Origin: Pseudarthrobacter sp. GA104
Lineage (GTDB): Bacteria; Actinomycetota; Actinomycetes; Actinomycetales; Micrococcaceae
Direction: 5' to 3'
Length of the DNA stretch: 64,000 bases
Assembly (NCBI RefSeq): GCF_009741265.1
Contig: NZ_WOWL01000001.1
Span: forward strand, 3,224,001 to 3,288,000
Position numbers and translations under genes: made by a program. This document shows positions 8,237-17,277 of the stretch, piece by piece. The stretch's first letter is position 1, and every line of letters starts with the position of its first letter. The notes beneath the pieces were generated by a model, which was not told the origin of the DNA, did no database searches, and was given only the letters and a program-made list of their open reading frames with translations.

Positions 8237-9345
8237 GCCCCACCATCACCACCTCATCCGAGGCCAACGGCAACGTTTCTGCTGCAACCGCCCGGGCAGC
8301 AGCCTCCGCCGCCGCCACCGCGGAAGCCGCCGGCCCGCAGCCGGTCACCATGGCCAAGGCCCTCAACACCGCCCTGGCCGACGCCATGCACGCCGATCCG
8401 TCCGTGCTGGTGTTCGGCGAGGACGTGGGCATGCTGGGCGGGGTGTTCCGCATCACCGACGGCCTCACCGCCACCTTCGGGGAGCAGCGCTGCTTCGACA
8501 CCCCGCTGGCCGAGTCCGGCATCGTGGGCATGGCCGTGGGCATGGCCATCAACGGGATGCGCCCGGTGATCGAGATGCAGTTCGACGCGTTCGCCTACCC
8601 GGCGTTCGAGCAGATCGTCAGCCACGTGGCCAAGATGCACAACCGCACCAAGGGTGCCGTGAAGCTGCCCATGGTGATCCGGGTGCCCTACGGCGGCGGC
8701 ATCGGGGGAGTGGAGCACCACTGCGACTCCTCCGAGTCCTACTACGCCCACACCGCCGGCCTGAAGGTGTTCACCCCGGCCACCGTGGCGGACGGGTACC
8801 GGATGCTCCGCGAGGCCATCGACTCGGACGATCCCGTGATGTTCATGGAGCCCAAGAAGCTCTACTGGTCCAAGGACCTCGTGGACCTGGACGAGCTCCG
8901 CCGCCTTCACGCGGAAGGCACGACGGCGGGACGCACCACCGAAGGCCGCGCCGCCGTCGCCCGTCCCGGCACGGACGCCACGCTGATCGCCTACGGCCCG
9001 TCCGTCCCCACCGCGCTCGCCGCCGCCGAGGCGGCAGCGCTGGAAGGGCGCTCGCTGGAAGTCATCGATGTGCGCACCATTGTCCCGTTCGACGACGAGA
9101 CAGTCAGCGCGTCCGTGCGGAAGACCGGCCGGGCCGTGGTGATCGCCGAAGCCCACGGCTTCGCATCCGTGTCCTCGGAAATCGTGGCCCGGGTGCAGGA
9201 GCGCTGCTTCCACCACCTGGCCGCCCCCATCCGCCGCGTCACCGGGTTCGACATCCCGTACCCGGCGCCCAAGCTTGAGAAGTACTACCTGCCCGGCGTG
9301 GACCGCATCCTCGACGCCGTCGACGACCTTCAGTGGGAGAACTGA
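8233..9345 (+). CDS. bkdB: Branched-chain 2-oxoacid dehydrogenase E1 beta subunit
   Basis: 370 residues. Beta chain of the heterotetrameric E1; it completes the TPP site and contacts E2. Family signatures include VFGEDVGMLGGVFRITDGL, the ESGIVGMAVGMA segment and the C-terminal DIPYPAPKLEKYYLP. The GTG start overlaps the alpha-chain stop (GTGA at 8233-8236), showing translational coupling and equal stoichiometry. The first ~35 residues are an Ala-rich extension not usual in the family; a start further in, near MAKALNTALADAM, is possible. The coupling favours the GTG. Confidence 0.93.
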   Translation: MSPTITTSSEANGNVSAATARAAASAAATAEAAGPQPVTMAKALNTALADAMHADPSVLVFGEDVGMLGGVFRITDGLTATFGEQRCFDTPLAESGIVGMAVGMAINGMRPVIEMQFDAFAYPAFEQIVSHVAKMHNRTKGAVKLPMVIRVPYGGGIGGVEHHCDSSESYYAHTAGLKVFTPATVADGYRMLREAIDSDDPVMFMEPKKLYWSKDLVDLDELRRLHAEGTTAGRTTEGRAAVARPGTDATLIAYGPSVPTALAAAEAAALEGRSLEVIDVRTIVPFDDETVSASVRKTGRAVVIAEAHGFASVSSEIVARVQERCFHHLAAPIRRVTGFDIPYPAPKLEKYYLPGVDRILDAVDDLQWEN

Positions 9346-9347
9346 CC

Positions 9348-10850
9348 ATGAGTGAAACGCGTGTGTTTTTGTTGCCGGACCTGGGTGAGGGCCTGACCGA
9401 AGCCGAGCTGGTGTCCTGGCACGTTGCTGTTGGTGACGAGATTTCCGTGGACCAGCCGATTGCCGAGGTGGAGACTGCGAAGTCCACGGTTGAGGTGCCC
9501 TCCCCGTATGCCGGGATCGTGGCCGAGCTGCATGGGCAGCCGGGCGAGACCCTGGACGTGGGGAAGCCGCTGATCTCGGTGACGCCTGTCTCCGTGGCTG
9601 GCACCGCCGCGGATGATGCCGCCCCCGCCGAGCCTGCCGGACCGGTGGTGGAGCCTGCCGAAACCGAGCTGGGCGAGCCCGCGGCCGAGCCCGCCAAAGC
9701 CCACCCGGAGGCGGAGGCATACCGCGAGGAGGAAAAGGCCGGGTCGGGCAACGTGCTGATCGGCTACGGAACCCCGGGCGGTCACGGCGTTGCCCGGCGG
9801 ACCCGCGCCCGCAGGTCATCCGTTGCCTTGGCTGAGCCTGTCGACACCACGCCCGCCGAAACTCCCGCCGAGGACGACCTCACCCTGCTGCGCACCCGCG
9901 TCCCCGGCAGGCTTGGTGCCGTGATCTCCCCGCTGGTCCGGCGCATGGCGCGGGAGCACGGCGTGGACCTCGGCGAGCTCCCCGGCTCGGGCGAGGGCGG
10001 GCTGATCATGCGCCGCGACGTGGAGAAGGCCATCCATGCGCCGGTGGTCGAGCCTGCCGAAACCAGGCCCGTCCAAACCCCCAAGGCCCCGGCTGAACCC
10101 GCCAAAACCACAGCGTCTCCGGAGGGCGTCGACGCCCGAACCGGGCTGCCCATCGCTGCCCGTACACCGGTCAGGGGAGTGCGCAAGGCCGTTGCCGCCA
10201 ACATGGCGCGCAGCCGTTCCGAGATCCCCGAGGCGACAGTCTGGGTGGACGTGGACGCCACCGGTCTGTTGGAGCTTCGCGAAGGGCTCAAGGCCGGCGG
10301 CGCCCAGGTGCCGGGCCTGCTCGCGTTCATCGCGCGATTTGTCACAGCTGGGCTAAAAAAGTACCCGGAACTGAACACGCGGATCGAGACTGCGTCCGAT
10401 GGGTCCCAGGAGATTGTCTCGTTCGACGGCGTCAACCTCGGGATCGCCGCCCAGACCGACCGCGGCCTGGTGGTCCCGTCCGTCCGGGCAGCCGAGAAGC
10501 TGACTGCCCGCGAACTGGACGCCGAGATCCGCCGGCTCACCGACGTCGCACGCCAGGGCAAGGCGACCCCAAGCGAGCTTGGCAGCGGCACCTTCACGCT
10601 CAACAACTACGGCGTGTTCGGCGTGGACGGCTCCGCGGCGATCATCAACCACCCCGAGGTGGCCATCCTGGGCGTGGGCCGGATCATCGACAAGCCCTGG
10701 GTGGTGGACGGTGAGCTCGCCGTCCGCAAGGTCACCGAGCTGACCCTGACCTTCGACCACCGGGTCTGCGACGGCGGCACGGCCGCCGGCTTCCTCCGCT
10801 TCGTGGCCGACGCAATCGAAAACCCAACCACCCTCCTCGCCGACATCTAA
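9348..10850 (+). CDS. bkdC: Dihydrolipoamide acyltransferase (E2) of the oxoacid dehydrogenase
   Basis: 500 residues. Core acyltransferase that moves the acyl group from E1 to CoA. One lipoyl domain (residues ~5-80, lipoyl Lys45 in VETAKST), a Pro/Ala/Glu-rich linker, a peripheral-subunit-binding domain (SPLVRRMAREHGVDL ... RDVEKAI), a second linker, and the C-terminal catalytic domain with DHRVCDGG carrying the catalytic His and Asp. The ATG at 9348 lies two bases after the E1 beta stop; an upstream in-frame GTG at 9333 would overlap E1 beta and is less likely. It is the last gene of the operon and is followed by a strong terminator. Confidence 0.95.
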   Translation: MSETRVFLLPDLGEGLTEAELVSWHVAVGDEISVDQPIAEVETAKSTVEVPSPYAGIVAELHGQPGETLDVGKPLISVTPVSVAGTAADDAAPAEPAGPVVEPAETELGEPAAEPAKAHPEAEAYREEEKAGSGNVLIGYGTPGGHGVARRTRARRSSVALAEPVDTTPAETPAEDDLTLLRTRVPGRLGAVISPLVRRMAREHGVDLGELPGSGEGGLIMRRDVEKAIHAPVVEPAETRPVQTPKAPAEPAKTTASPEGVDARTGLPIAARTPVRGVRKAVAANMARSRSEIPEATVWVDVDATGLLELREGLKAGGAQVPGLLAFIARFVTAGLKKYPELNTRIETASDGSQEIVSFDGVNLGIAAQTDRGLVVPSVRAAEKLTARELDAEIRRLTDVARQGKATPSELGSGTFTLNNYGVFGVDGSAAIINHPEVAILGVGRIIDKPWVVDGELAVRKVTELTLTFDHRVCDGGTAAGFLRFVADAIENPTTLLADI

Positions 10851-10860
10851 CCCCCACCCG

Positions 10861-10952
10861 ACGCTCTCTCACTTAACGTCGGTTAAATTCCAACCGTCTC
10901 TCACTTGATGTGGGTTTAACCCAAACCCTTTCCCACTCGATGCGGGGACCAG
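10861..10952 (+). repeat. Three degenerate ~32-base tandem repeats
   Basis: Units begin at about 10861 (ACGCTCTCTCACTTAACGTC), 10893 (ACCGTCTCTCACTTGATGTG) and 10925 (ACCCTTTCCCACTCGATGCG). The period is 32 bases with decreasing similarity. They lie between the bkdC stop and its terminator. Too few and too degenerate to be a CRISPR; function unknown. Confidence 0.65.
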
Positions 10953-10968
10953 CCTCGAAAAGGCAAAG

Positions 10969-11001
10969 CGAACGACGGCGGCCGCGTGCCGCCGTCGTTC
11001 G
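10969..11001 (+). terminator. Strong hairpin terminator after the bkd operon (family copy 1)
   Basis: The arm CGAACGACGGCGGC (10969-10982) pairs perfectly with 10988-11001 across the loop CGCGT. The stem is 14 bp and is followed by TGTTCC. It shares its core with hairpins at 19401, 29003 and 31966. Confidence 0.85.
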
Positions 11002-11369
11002 TGTTCCGTGCAAAGGGCCAAGGCGCCAGTGCGGCAGCCGATGCGTGCAGGTCCCCCCTACTTCTTATTCAAGCCCCCTATTTCGCCTTTAGTGCTTCAC
11101 AAGCCCGGAATCAGCGGACTAACATCCTGCCATCTGGTGATCGTCATTCAGTCGATACAGAAGCCGAACTTACTCACTAAGTAAGAAATTATGCGGAGAT
11201 AACCCCGGCACTTTGCGCCGCGCCCGCAATCCGTCCGCGGAGTCACCTAATGTGGCTGCCGCGGATGCTGAACATTCAACGCCGAGTATCAGCATGGTCC
11301 ATTGCGCGCATTTGTTTTGAATATATCTTCCCCCTGCGCGCCCACCTGAATTCTTGAATGGAGTTTCCG
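11002..11369. other. Intergenic stretch before a secreted-protein gene
   Basis: No gene is evident. The region is more AT-rich than its surroundings. It contains an inverted repeat CTTACT-N5-AGTAAG at 11169-11185, a possible operator. GAATGGAG before the ATG at 11370 provides the ribosome-binding site for the next gene. Confidence 0.5.
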
Positions 11370-11849
11370 ATGAAGAAACTGCTAGTCCTGTGCGCCCTGT
11401 TCTTTGCCTTTTTTGCCAGTGCCAGCCCCGCTACTGCTGCCCCGGGTGGTGACGTCCTCCTGGATGTGACCTTCAAGGCCAACCAGCTTTGCAAGTACCC
11501 GGTGCAGTTGGTGGTTACCGGTAAATCAAAGTTTATTGACCTTCCCGGCGACCGATTCTTCATAGCATCTCCGGGGCAGGAGGTAACCATCACCAACCTG
11601 AAGACTGGAGAGGAAGCAACCTTTCTCATTACGGGCAGCACGCATGCACAGGTAGAGGCTGACGGCACAACGGAAGTCACCGTGACCGGATTGAACGTGG
11701 TGCTTAATCCGCGGGAGTCAAACTCAGAATTGCCGGGAATCTATCTGTTGGAGGGAAACTTCAATTTTGCCCTCAAAGCGGATGGGACTGAAGAAAGAGT
11801 GTTCAGCGGTACTGGAGATGTAACGGACATCTGCGCACTGCTGGCATAA
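11370..11849 (+). CDS. Secreted protein of unknown function
   Basis: 159 residues. A clear Sec signal peptide (KK, hydrophobic core LLVLCALFFAFFASA, cleavage near ATA-APGG) is followed by a ~135-residue beta-rich domain with two cysteines (after the second strand and near the C-terminus) that could form a disulphide. The start at 11370 is chosen over 11358 because GGAG lies six bases before it. I recognise no family. The protein at 36465-37019 has a comparable layout (signal peptide, then a beta-rich Cys-containing domain) but no obvious sequence identity by eye. Confidence 0.85.
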   Translation: MKKLLVLCALFFAFFASASPATAAPGGDVLLDVTFKANQLCKYPVQLVVTGKSKFIDLPGDRFFIASPGQEVTITNLKTGEEATFLITGSTHAQVEADGTTEVTVTGLNVVLNPRESNSELPGIYLLEGNFNFALKADGTEERVFSGTGDVTDICALLA

Positions 11850-11861
11850 AACCAGGCCAAC

Positions 11862-11891
11862 GGCCCTCCCTGCGGCGCCGCCTGGAGGGCC
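11862..11891. terminator. Hairpin between convergent genes
   Basis: GGCCCTCC (11862-11869) pairs with GGAGGGCC (11884-11891). It lies just after the secreted-protein stop and between convergent genes. No U-tract. Confidence 0.55.
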
Positions 11892-12055
11892 AGCGGTGGT
11901 GATCGCACGGGGCAGCAGGGCTCGGGAGGCGCAGGGGCCGACGGCTTCTTTGCGAATCGACGCTGATCCGCCGCCTCCGCCATCGGCCCCGGTCTGTTTT
12001 TCAACACTTTGGACCCGGCGGCTCAAGAACAGGCGGGCATTGCGTCAAGAATTCC

Positions 12056-12886
12056 TCAAGACTGCACCGACACCGCAGCGGCCCCTGCGGTCCCGAGGGG
12101 GATGACGTGCGGGCGGCCTTCCGTGGGTTCGGGCACCACATGCGCGTCCAGGCCGAACACCTCCAGCAGGCGGGCCGGCGTGATGACCTCCGCGGGGGTT
12201 CCCTGCGCCATGACGGCGCCGTCCTTCATGGCAATGATGTGGTCCGAGTACCGGGCCGCGAGCGAGATGTCGTGCAGGACCATCACCACTGTGCGCCGGT
12301 GGTCGCGGTTCAGCCTGCGGACGAGTTCCAGCACGTCCACCTGGTGCGCCAGGTCCAGGTAGGTGGTGGGTTCATCCAGGAGCAGGATCCCCGTTTCCTG
12401 CGCCAGGGTCATCGAGATCCAGGCGCGCTGCCGCTGCCCGCCGGAGAGGTCGTCCAGCGGTGTATCGGCCAGCTCCAGGATGTCGGTGGCAGCCAGGGCC
12501 GCCTCCACCACTGACTCATCGGACGCCGAAAACTGCTGGTACCACTTCTGCCGGGGGTGCCTGCCCCGGGACACGAGGTCCGCCACCGTGAGCCCCGACG
12601 GCGCCGTGGGCGTCTGCGGCAGCAGGCTGATCCGGGTGGCAATATGGCGGGTGGAATGCTGCCTCAGCGGGGCGCCGTCGAGGAACACCTCGCCGCCCCG
12701 CGGCGCCAGGAGCCTGCCCAGCCCCCGCAGCAGCGTGGACTTGCCGCAGCCGTTGGGGCCGATGATCGAGGTGACCTGCGCATTGGGGATCTCAAGCGAG
12801 AGGTTGCTGATGATGTCGGCCCCCTCGTAGCCGAGGCTGAGGCTGCTGGCGCGGAGGCCCTCCTGCTGCCCTGTGGACGTGTTCAA
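12056..12886 (-). CDS. Siderophore ABC transporter ATP-binding protein
   Basis: 276 residues, FecE/FepC family. Walker A GPNGCGKSTLL, signature LSGGQRQRAWI, Walker B ILLLDEPTTYLDL and the switch His in VVMVLHD are all intact. It energises ferric-siderophore import through the two permeases encoded upstream. The start is a TTG whose TTGA overlaps the stop of the permease gene, so all three genes are translationally coupled. Last gene of the operon. Confidence 0.95.
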   Translation of the reverse strand: MNTSTGQQEGLRASSLSLGYEGADIISNLSLEIPNAQVTSIIGPNGCGKSTLLRGLGRLLAPRGGEVFLDGAPLRQHSTRHIATRISLLPQTPTAPSGLTVADLVSRGRHPRQKWYQQFSASDESVVEAALAATDILELADTPLDDLSGGQRQRAWISMTLAQETGILLLDEPTTYLDLAHQVDVLELVRRLNRDHRRTVVMVLHDISLAARYSDHIIAMKDGAVMAQGTPAEVITPARLLEVFGLDAHVVPEPTEGRPHVIPLGTAGAAAVSVQS

Positions 12887-13986
12887 CTCAGCCTCCGCTG
12901 GTACTTGAGGATCAGGTGGATCAGGAAAGGCGCGCCCACTACGGCCGTGGCCACGCCCACGGGCAGGGGAGCAGCAAGGACGTTCGCGGACACCGTGTCA
13001 GCCGCGAGCACGAAAATGGCGCCCACCAGGGCGGACACACCAACGGGCGGAACCACCGTGGCGGCCAGGGCGCGGGCAATCCGTGGGCTGGCCAGCGCGA
13101 CGAATGCCACCGGCCCGGCTGCCACCGTGGCCACCGAGGCGAGCAGGACGGCGATAGTGAGCACAACCAGCCGGACGGTGCCGATGCGGGCGCCGAGCCC
13201 GACGGCGGTGTCCTCACCCAGGCTGGTCAGCAGCAGCCACCTGCCGCTGGCAATGCCCGCCACGAGCAGCACGGCCGCGCTGAGCGCCAAGGGCTGCACG
13301 GTCTCCCACTCCTTCCCGTTCAGGGAACCCATCATCCAGGTGAGGGCCTGGGCGGCACTGGTCACGTCGCCCAGCGTGAGGATCCAGGTGGTGAGGCTTG
13401 CCGCCAGGCCGGAGATGCCCAGGCCGGCCAGCACCAGGCGGTAGCTGTCCAGGCCCCGCCGGTAGGAGAGCACGTACACGGCGATGCCGCTGAGGATGCC
13501 GGCGCCGAAGGCCGCCGCCGGCATGCCCACCGTTGCCGCCACGCCGCTGAGGCCGGCATGCCCGCCGCCGGCGATCACCAGCACGCTGACGGCGCCCAGG
13601 GATGCCCCCGCCGTCACGCCCAGCAGGTCCGGGCTGGCCAGCGGGTTGCGTGCCACGGTTTGGGTGATGGCGCCTGCCGCGGCGAGGCAGGCACCGACGA
13701 CGACGGCGGCAACCATGCGGGGTGCGCGGAACTCCGTCACGGCAAGGTGGATGCGGGCATTGGAGTCATCGCCGAGCAGGGCCCGCAGGACATCCGGGTA
13801 TGCCAGGGGAGTGCCCCCGAAGGCGACGTGCAGCGCCATGGCCGCCACGGTGCCGAGGACGAGCAGCCCCGCAACAACCATGGCGCGGACGTTGACGCGG
13901 ACGGATACCGGCCCGGCGCGCAGCGCCCTGATGCCGGTGGCACCCGGGCCGGGCTTGTGGGGCTGTGTTTCCTGCAGGACGGTCAT
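12883..13986 (-). CDS. Siderophore ABC transporter permease (FecD/FepG type)
   Basis: 367 residues with about nine to ten hydrophobic segments, FecCD family. The conserved segment RNPLASPDLLGVTAGASLGAV and the C-terminal GPVAFVALASPRIAR typical of BtuC/FecCD permeases are present. Start set at 13986, where ATGA overlaps the upstream permease stop; a longer frame reaching 14154 reads through Arg/Pro-rich shadow sequence. Partner of the 13983-15068 permease in a heterodimeric channel. Confidence 0.94.
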   Translation of the reverse strand: MTVLQETQPHKPGPGATGIRALRAGPVSVRVNVRAMVVAGLLVLGTVAAMALHVAFGGTPLAYPDVLRALLGDDSNARIHLAVTEFRAPRMVAAVVVGACLAAAGAITQTVARNPLASPDLLGVTAGASLGAVSVLVIAGGGHAGLSGVAATVGMPAAAFGAGILSGIAVYVLSYRRGLDSYRLVLAGLGISGLAASLTTWILTLGDVTSAAQALTWMMGSLNGKEWETVQPLALSAAVLLVAGIASGRWLLLTSLGEDTAVGLGARIGTVRLVVLTIAVLLASVATVAAGPVAFVALASPRIARALAATVVPPVGVSALVGAIFVLAADTVSANVLAAPLPVGVATAVVGAPFLIHLILKYQRRLS

Positions 13987-15068
13987 AGCGTAGCCAGCCT
14001 CCGGCGCCGGGCCAGATAGACGAAGAACGGGGCGCCCGCCACGGCCAGGACCACGGCGACGGACAGTTCCCCGGGGCGGGCGATGAGCCGGCCCGCCGTG
14101 TCCGCAAGGAGCACCAGGGTTGCCCCGGTGAACAGGGACAACGGAACGAGCCACCGGTAGTCCGGGCCCGTGATGGCGCGGGTGAGGTGGGGGACCAGCA
14201 GTCCAGCGAAGGCGATGGGGCCGGCCAGCGTGACGGCGGTCCCGGCCAGCAGGGTGACGGCGCCGATCCCCACCGCACGGGCGCGCAGCACGGAGATGCC
14301 CAGGGAAACTGCGGTGTCTGATCCCAGGGCGAGGGCGTTCAGGGCGCGGATGTTCGCCAGGGCCAGCGCCACCCCGGCGACGATGAACGGCCAGACCAGG
14401 TCAAGGGCGCCTGAGCGCCCCGCCAGGGATCCCACCTGCCAGAACCGCAGGGTGTCCAGCGCCTGGTCGTTGAGCAGCACGATTCCCGCCACCAGCCCGG
14501 AACACAGGGCGGTGACGGCGGCGCCGGCCAGGACCAGGGTGACCGGGGTGGCGCCGTAGCGGGCCGCCGAACCGATCATGAACACCAGGACACTCGCCGC
14601 CAGCGCTCCGGCGAAGGCCAGTCCCGCCTGGGTAAGGGCGGGGAGCTCGCCTGCAACCGCCGTCGCGGCAACAATGGCCAAGGCCGCGCCCTGGTTGATG
14701 CCGAGCAGGCCGGGGTCCGCCACCGGATTGCGGGTGTGCCCCTGCACCAGGGTCCCGGCGAGGCCCAGGCAGATCCCGGCGCAGACGCCCAGTACGGTCC
14801 GGGGCCAGCGCAGTTCACGGACGGTCACGTCCATCACGTCCCCGGTAGGGGTGAAGACCGCGTGCCAGACCTCCTGCAGGGATGAGGGCTGGCCGCCGAT
14901 GCACAGGCTGAGTACACAGGCCGCGAACAAGGCGAGGGCCGAAGCCAAGAGCCACGCCGTGCGGTTTCGGGGCGGCTTCCTGCCGGGGACGCCTGCGGGG
15001 CCGGCGGAGGGATGCGCCTCCCGGGCCACGGGCGGCCCCGGCGCCGGTCCAGCATTAAGCGTTTTCAC
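13983..15068 (-). CDS. Siderophore ABC transporter permease (FecC/FepD type)
   Basis: 361 residues. A ~35-residue Pro-rich cytosolic N-terminus is followed by about ten membrane segments. FecCD signatures include TRNPVADPGLLGINQGAALAI and GPIAFAGLLVPHLTRAITGPDYR. First gene of the minus-strand arm, transcribed away from the binding-protein gene; the DtxR-like box in the intergenic region likely controls both arms. Substrate is inferred to be a ferric siderophore from the box and from the neighbouring siderophore-interacting protein. Confidence 0.94.
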   Translation of the reverse strand: MKTLNAGPAPGPPVAREAHPSAGPAGVPGRKPPRNRTAWLLASALALFAACVLSLCIGGQPSSLQEVWHAVFTPTGDVMDVTVRELRWPRTVLGVCAGICLGLAGTLVQGHTRNPVADPGLLGINQGAALAIVAATAVAGELPALTQAGLAFAGALAASVLVFMIGSAARYGATPVTLVLAGAAVTALCSGLVAGIVLLNDQALDTLRFWQVGSLAGRSGALDLVWPFIVAGVALALANIRALNALALGSDTAVSLGISVLRARAVGIGAVTLLAGTAVTLAGPIAFAGLLVPHLTRAITGPDYRWLVPLSLFTGATLVLLADTAGRLIARPGELSVAVVLAVAGAPFFVYLARRRRLATL

Positions 15069-15137
15069 ATGCGGCTTTCTATTACGTCACGGGTTTGTGA
15101 GCTAATCCCCGAAGTCCTGCTACAGTCTACGGCAGGC

Positions 15138-15156
15138 ACAGGTAAGCCTTACCTAA
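15138..15156. promoter_or_regulatory. DtxR/IdeR iron box
   Basis: A near-perfect palindrome ACAGGTAAGCCTTACCTAA with the core AGGTAAG-C-CTTACCT. It matches the DtxR/IdeR consensus TWAGGTWAGSCTWACCTWA except at the left end. It lies between the divergent permease and binding-protein genes, so both arms should be repressed by iron. Confidence 0.9.
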
Positions 15157-15193
15157 CGCCCCGCATCCCCCGTAATCTTTCGAAGGCATCCCC

Positions 15194-16207
15194 GTGAAAA
15201 TTCGCATCACCCGGCAGCTCACCGCTGCCGCCGCAGGCCTGGTGCTGCTGGTGCTGGCCGCCGCCGGCTGCGCCTCCCCGGCGGCCAGCACCAGCAGCAC
15301 CACCTCCACCGCTGCGGAAGCGGCCGGCTTCCCGCTGACCATGGACCACACCATGGGTTCCACCACCATCGAATCCGCCCCCAAGCGCGTCGTTGCGCTG
15401 GACCCCAGCTACATCGACGCAGCCCTCCTGCTCGAGGCTGACCTGGTGGGCTACGTGCAGTACCGGCAGGACCCCAAAGCGCCTTTCGCCCCTTACCTCG
15501 GCGACGTCGCCGAGGCCACCAAGGACTCCGTGAACGTGGGGACCCTGGCCGAACCCAACCTGGAAAAAATCCTCGAACTGCAGCCGGACCTGATCGTCTC
15601 CGCGAAGGTCCGCCACGAGGCCCTGTACACGCAGCTGTCCAGGATCGCGCCCACCATCTTCTCCGTGAGCACCGGCCCCACCTGGAAGGAGAACGTCGTC
15701 TTCCTCGGCGAGGCCCTGGGCAAGAAGGCCAAGGCCGAGGAACTGGTCAAGGCCTATGAGGACCGTGCCGCCAAGGTCGGCGCTGAGATCCTGGCCAAGA
15801 AACCGGACGCCACCTACTCCCTGGTCCGCTTTACCGGCGGCGACACCGCCCGCCTGTACTCCTCCAAATCCTTCATCGGCGAGATCATGGCCGACATGAA
15901 CATTCCGCGTCCCAAGGACCAGCCGGACAGCGAGAAGGAAATCTTCGTGCCGCTGTCCGCGGAGCAGATCCTGCAGGGTGACGCCGGCCTGGTCATGGTC
16001 AGTGCTTTCACCCCGGCCGGAGCCGAAGGGGACAAGGCCCGCGCCCAGCGGGAGGCCTTCACGTCCAACCCGCTGTGGCAGCGGCTCCAGGGCGAGGTCA
16101 TCAATGTGGACGACGCCACGTTCCTGGCCTCGGTCAGCATCCAGGGCGCCCACGCGGTGATCACCGACCTGGCCAAGCACTACGGCGTGGATCCGCAGCT
16201 GCCCTAA
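15194..16207 (+). CDS. Ferric-siderophore-binding lipoprotein
   Basis: 337 residues. Type II signal peptide with lipobox LAAAGC (Cys26), then a Ser/Thr-rich tether and a FecB/FepB-type periplasmic-binding fold: KRVVALDPSYIDAALLLEADLVGY, EKILELQPDLIVS, and a helical backbone. It captures the ferric siderophore outside the membrane and delivers it to the divergently encoded permeases. The stop overlaps the next gene by one base (TAATG). Expression should follow the iron box 40 bases upstream. Confidence 0.95.
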   Translation: MKIRITRQLTAAAAGLVLLVLAAAGCASPAASTSSTTSTAAEAAGFPLTMDHTMGSTTIESAPKRVVALDPSYIDAALLLEADLVGYVQYRQDPKAPFAPYLGDVAEATKDSVNVGTLAEPNLEKILELQPDLIVSAKVRHEALYTQLSRIAPTIFSVSTGPTWKENVVFLGEALGKKAKAEELVKAYEDRAAKVGAEILAKKPDATYSLVRFTGGDTARLYSSKSFIGEIMADMNIPRPKDQPDSEKEIFVPLSAEQILQGDAGLVMVSAFTPAGAEGDKARAQREAFTSNPLWQRLQGEVINVDDATFLASVSIQGAHAVITDLAKHYGVDPQLP

Positions 16208-17127
16208 TGCTGCGGACGGCTGCTTCACCATCGGTGTCCCGGCACCCTGTCCGGGTCTTCGAGGCAGTAGTGGCGGAAGTGCGGGACCTGGGCCCGCACT
16301 TCCGCCGCATCACCCTGGCCGGTCCGTCACTGCGGGGGTTCGGGGTGCCGGGCCCCACCCTGGACCTCCGCGTCAAGCTGATCCTGCCCGCCCCGGGTCA
16401 CCCCCTCACACCCCCCGGTGCCCCCGACGGCACCCTCCAGCCGGGCTGGTACCAGGCCTGGCTCCGGCAGGAGCAGCCGGGCCGGGGCTTCATCCGCAGC
16501 TACACCGTCCGCGCCTTCCGCCAGGGCCCCGGCGGACCGCACATCGACATCGACGTTGTGCTCCATGACGGCCCCGCCGCCCACGCAGGGCCCGGTTCGG
16601 CCTGGGCGCGGGACGCCGCGCCCGGGCAGCCGGCATGGTTCGTTGGGCCCGATGCCGCCGCGGTCACCGCCGCCACGCCCCTGCCGGAGGCCGGCATCAA
16701 CTGGAACCCGGGCAGTGCGCGGCACGTCCTGCTCGCCGGCGACGAAACCGCCGTCCCGGCCGTCAGCTCCATCCTTGAGGCCTTGCCCGAACACCTCTCC
16801 GGAGACGCCTACCTGGAAGTCCCTGATGCCCGCGGCGTCCTGCCGATCACTACCCGCAGCGGCGTGGGGATCACGTGGCTGGACCGCGACAGCGGCGCCG
16901 TCCCCCGGGGCCGGCGCCTGGAGCAGGCCGTCGGGGACGCCGTCGCCCGTAACGGCGTCGGCCCGGGCACTTACGCCTGGGTGGGCGCCGAAACGGGAAC
17001 CGTCGGGGCCCTCCGCCGCTGCCTTGTTGGCGCCGGGCTTGATCCCCGAACGTCAGAGTTCCGCGGCTACTGGAGCCGGGGCAAGGCCGGCTCCGGGGCC
17101 AACGGCATTCCGCTGGCAGCTACCTAG
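16207..17127 (+). CDS. Siderophore-interacting protein (SIP/ViuB-type ferric reductase)
   Basis: 306 residues. An N-terminal FAD-binding beta barrel contains the flavin motif RSYTVRAF, and a C-terminal NAD(P)H-binding half contains LLAGDETAVPAVSSILE and AWVGAETGTVGALRR, all typical of the SIP family. These cytoplasmic flavoproteins release iron from imported siderophores by reduction. The start ATG at 16207 shares its A with the stop of the binding protein. A longer frame starting at 16075 is antisense-like composition inside the previous gene and was not used. Confidence 0.94.
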   Translation: MLRTAASPSVSRHPVRVFEAVVAEVRDLGPHFRRITLAGPSLRGFGVPGPTLDLRVKLILPAPGHPLTPPGAPDGTLQPGWYQAWLRQEQPGRGFIRSYTVRAFRQGPGGPHIDIDVVLHDGPAAHAGPGSAWARDAAPGQPAWFVGPDAAAVTAATPLPEAGINWNPGSARHVLLAGDETAVPAVSSILEALPEHLSGDAYLEVPDARGVLPITTRSGVGITWLDRDSGAVPRGRRLEQAVGDAVARNGVGPGTYAWVGAETGTVGALRRCLVGAGLDPRTSEFRGYWSRGKAGSGANGIPLAAT

Positions 17128-17277
17128 GCAGGTACCCGGGCGGGAGTTGAATCCCAAATATGAGTACTCAGTACTCGTGACCGGCTGCGGCGTCGCACCT
17201 AGGCTGGACGGAAGGGGATGAGACCGGGGCGCTGCGTTCTTGCCCGCAGTCCCCTGTGGACCACGCTGGGAGGACAC

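Noticed and set aside
8254..9819. A 521-codon minus-strand frame opposite bkdB and bkdC
   Set aside because: Composition (His/Gly/Arg runs) is a shadow of high-GC third codon positions; no domain.
10861..10952. CRISPR array
   Set aside because: Only three degenerate units and no spacer pattern or cas gene; reported as a simple repeat.
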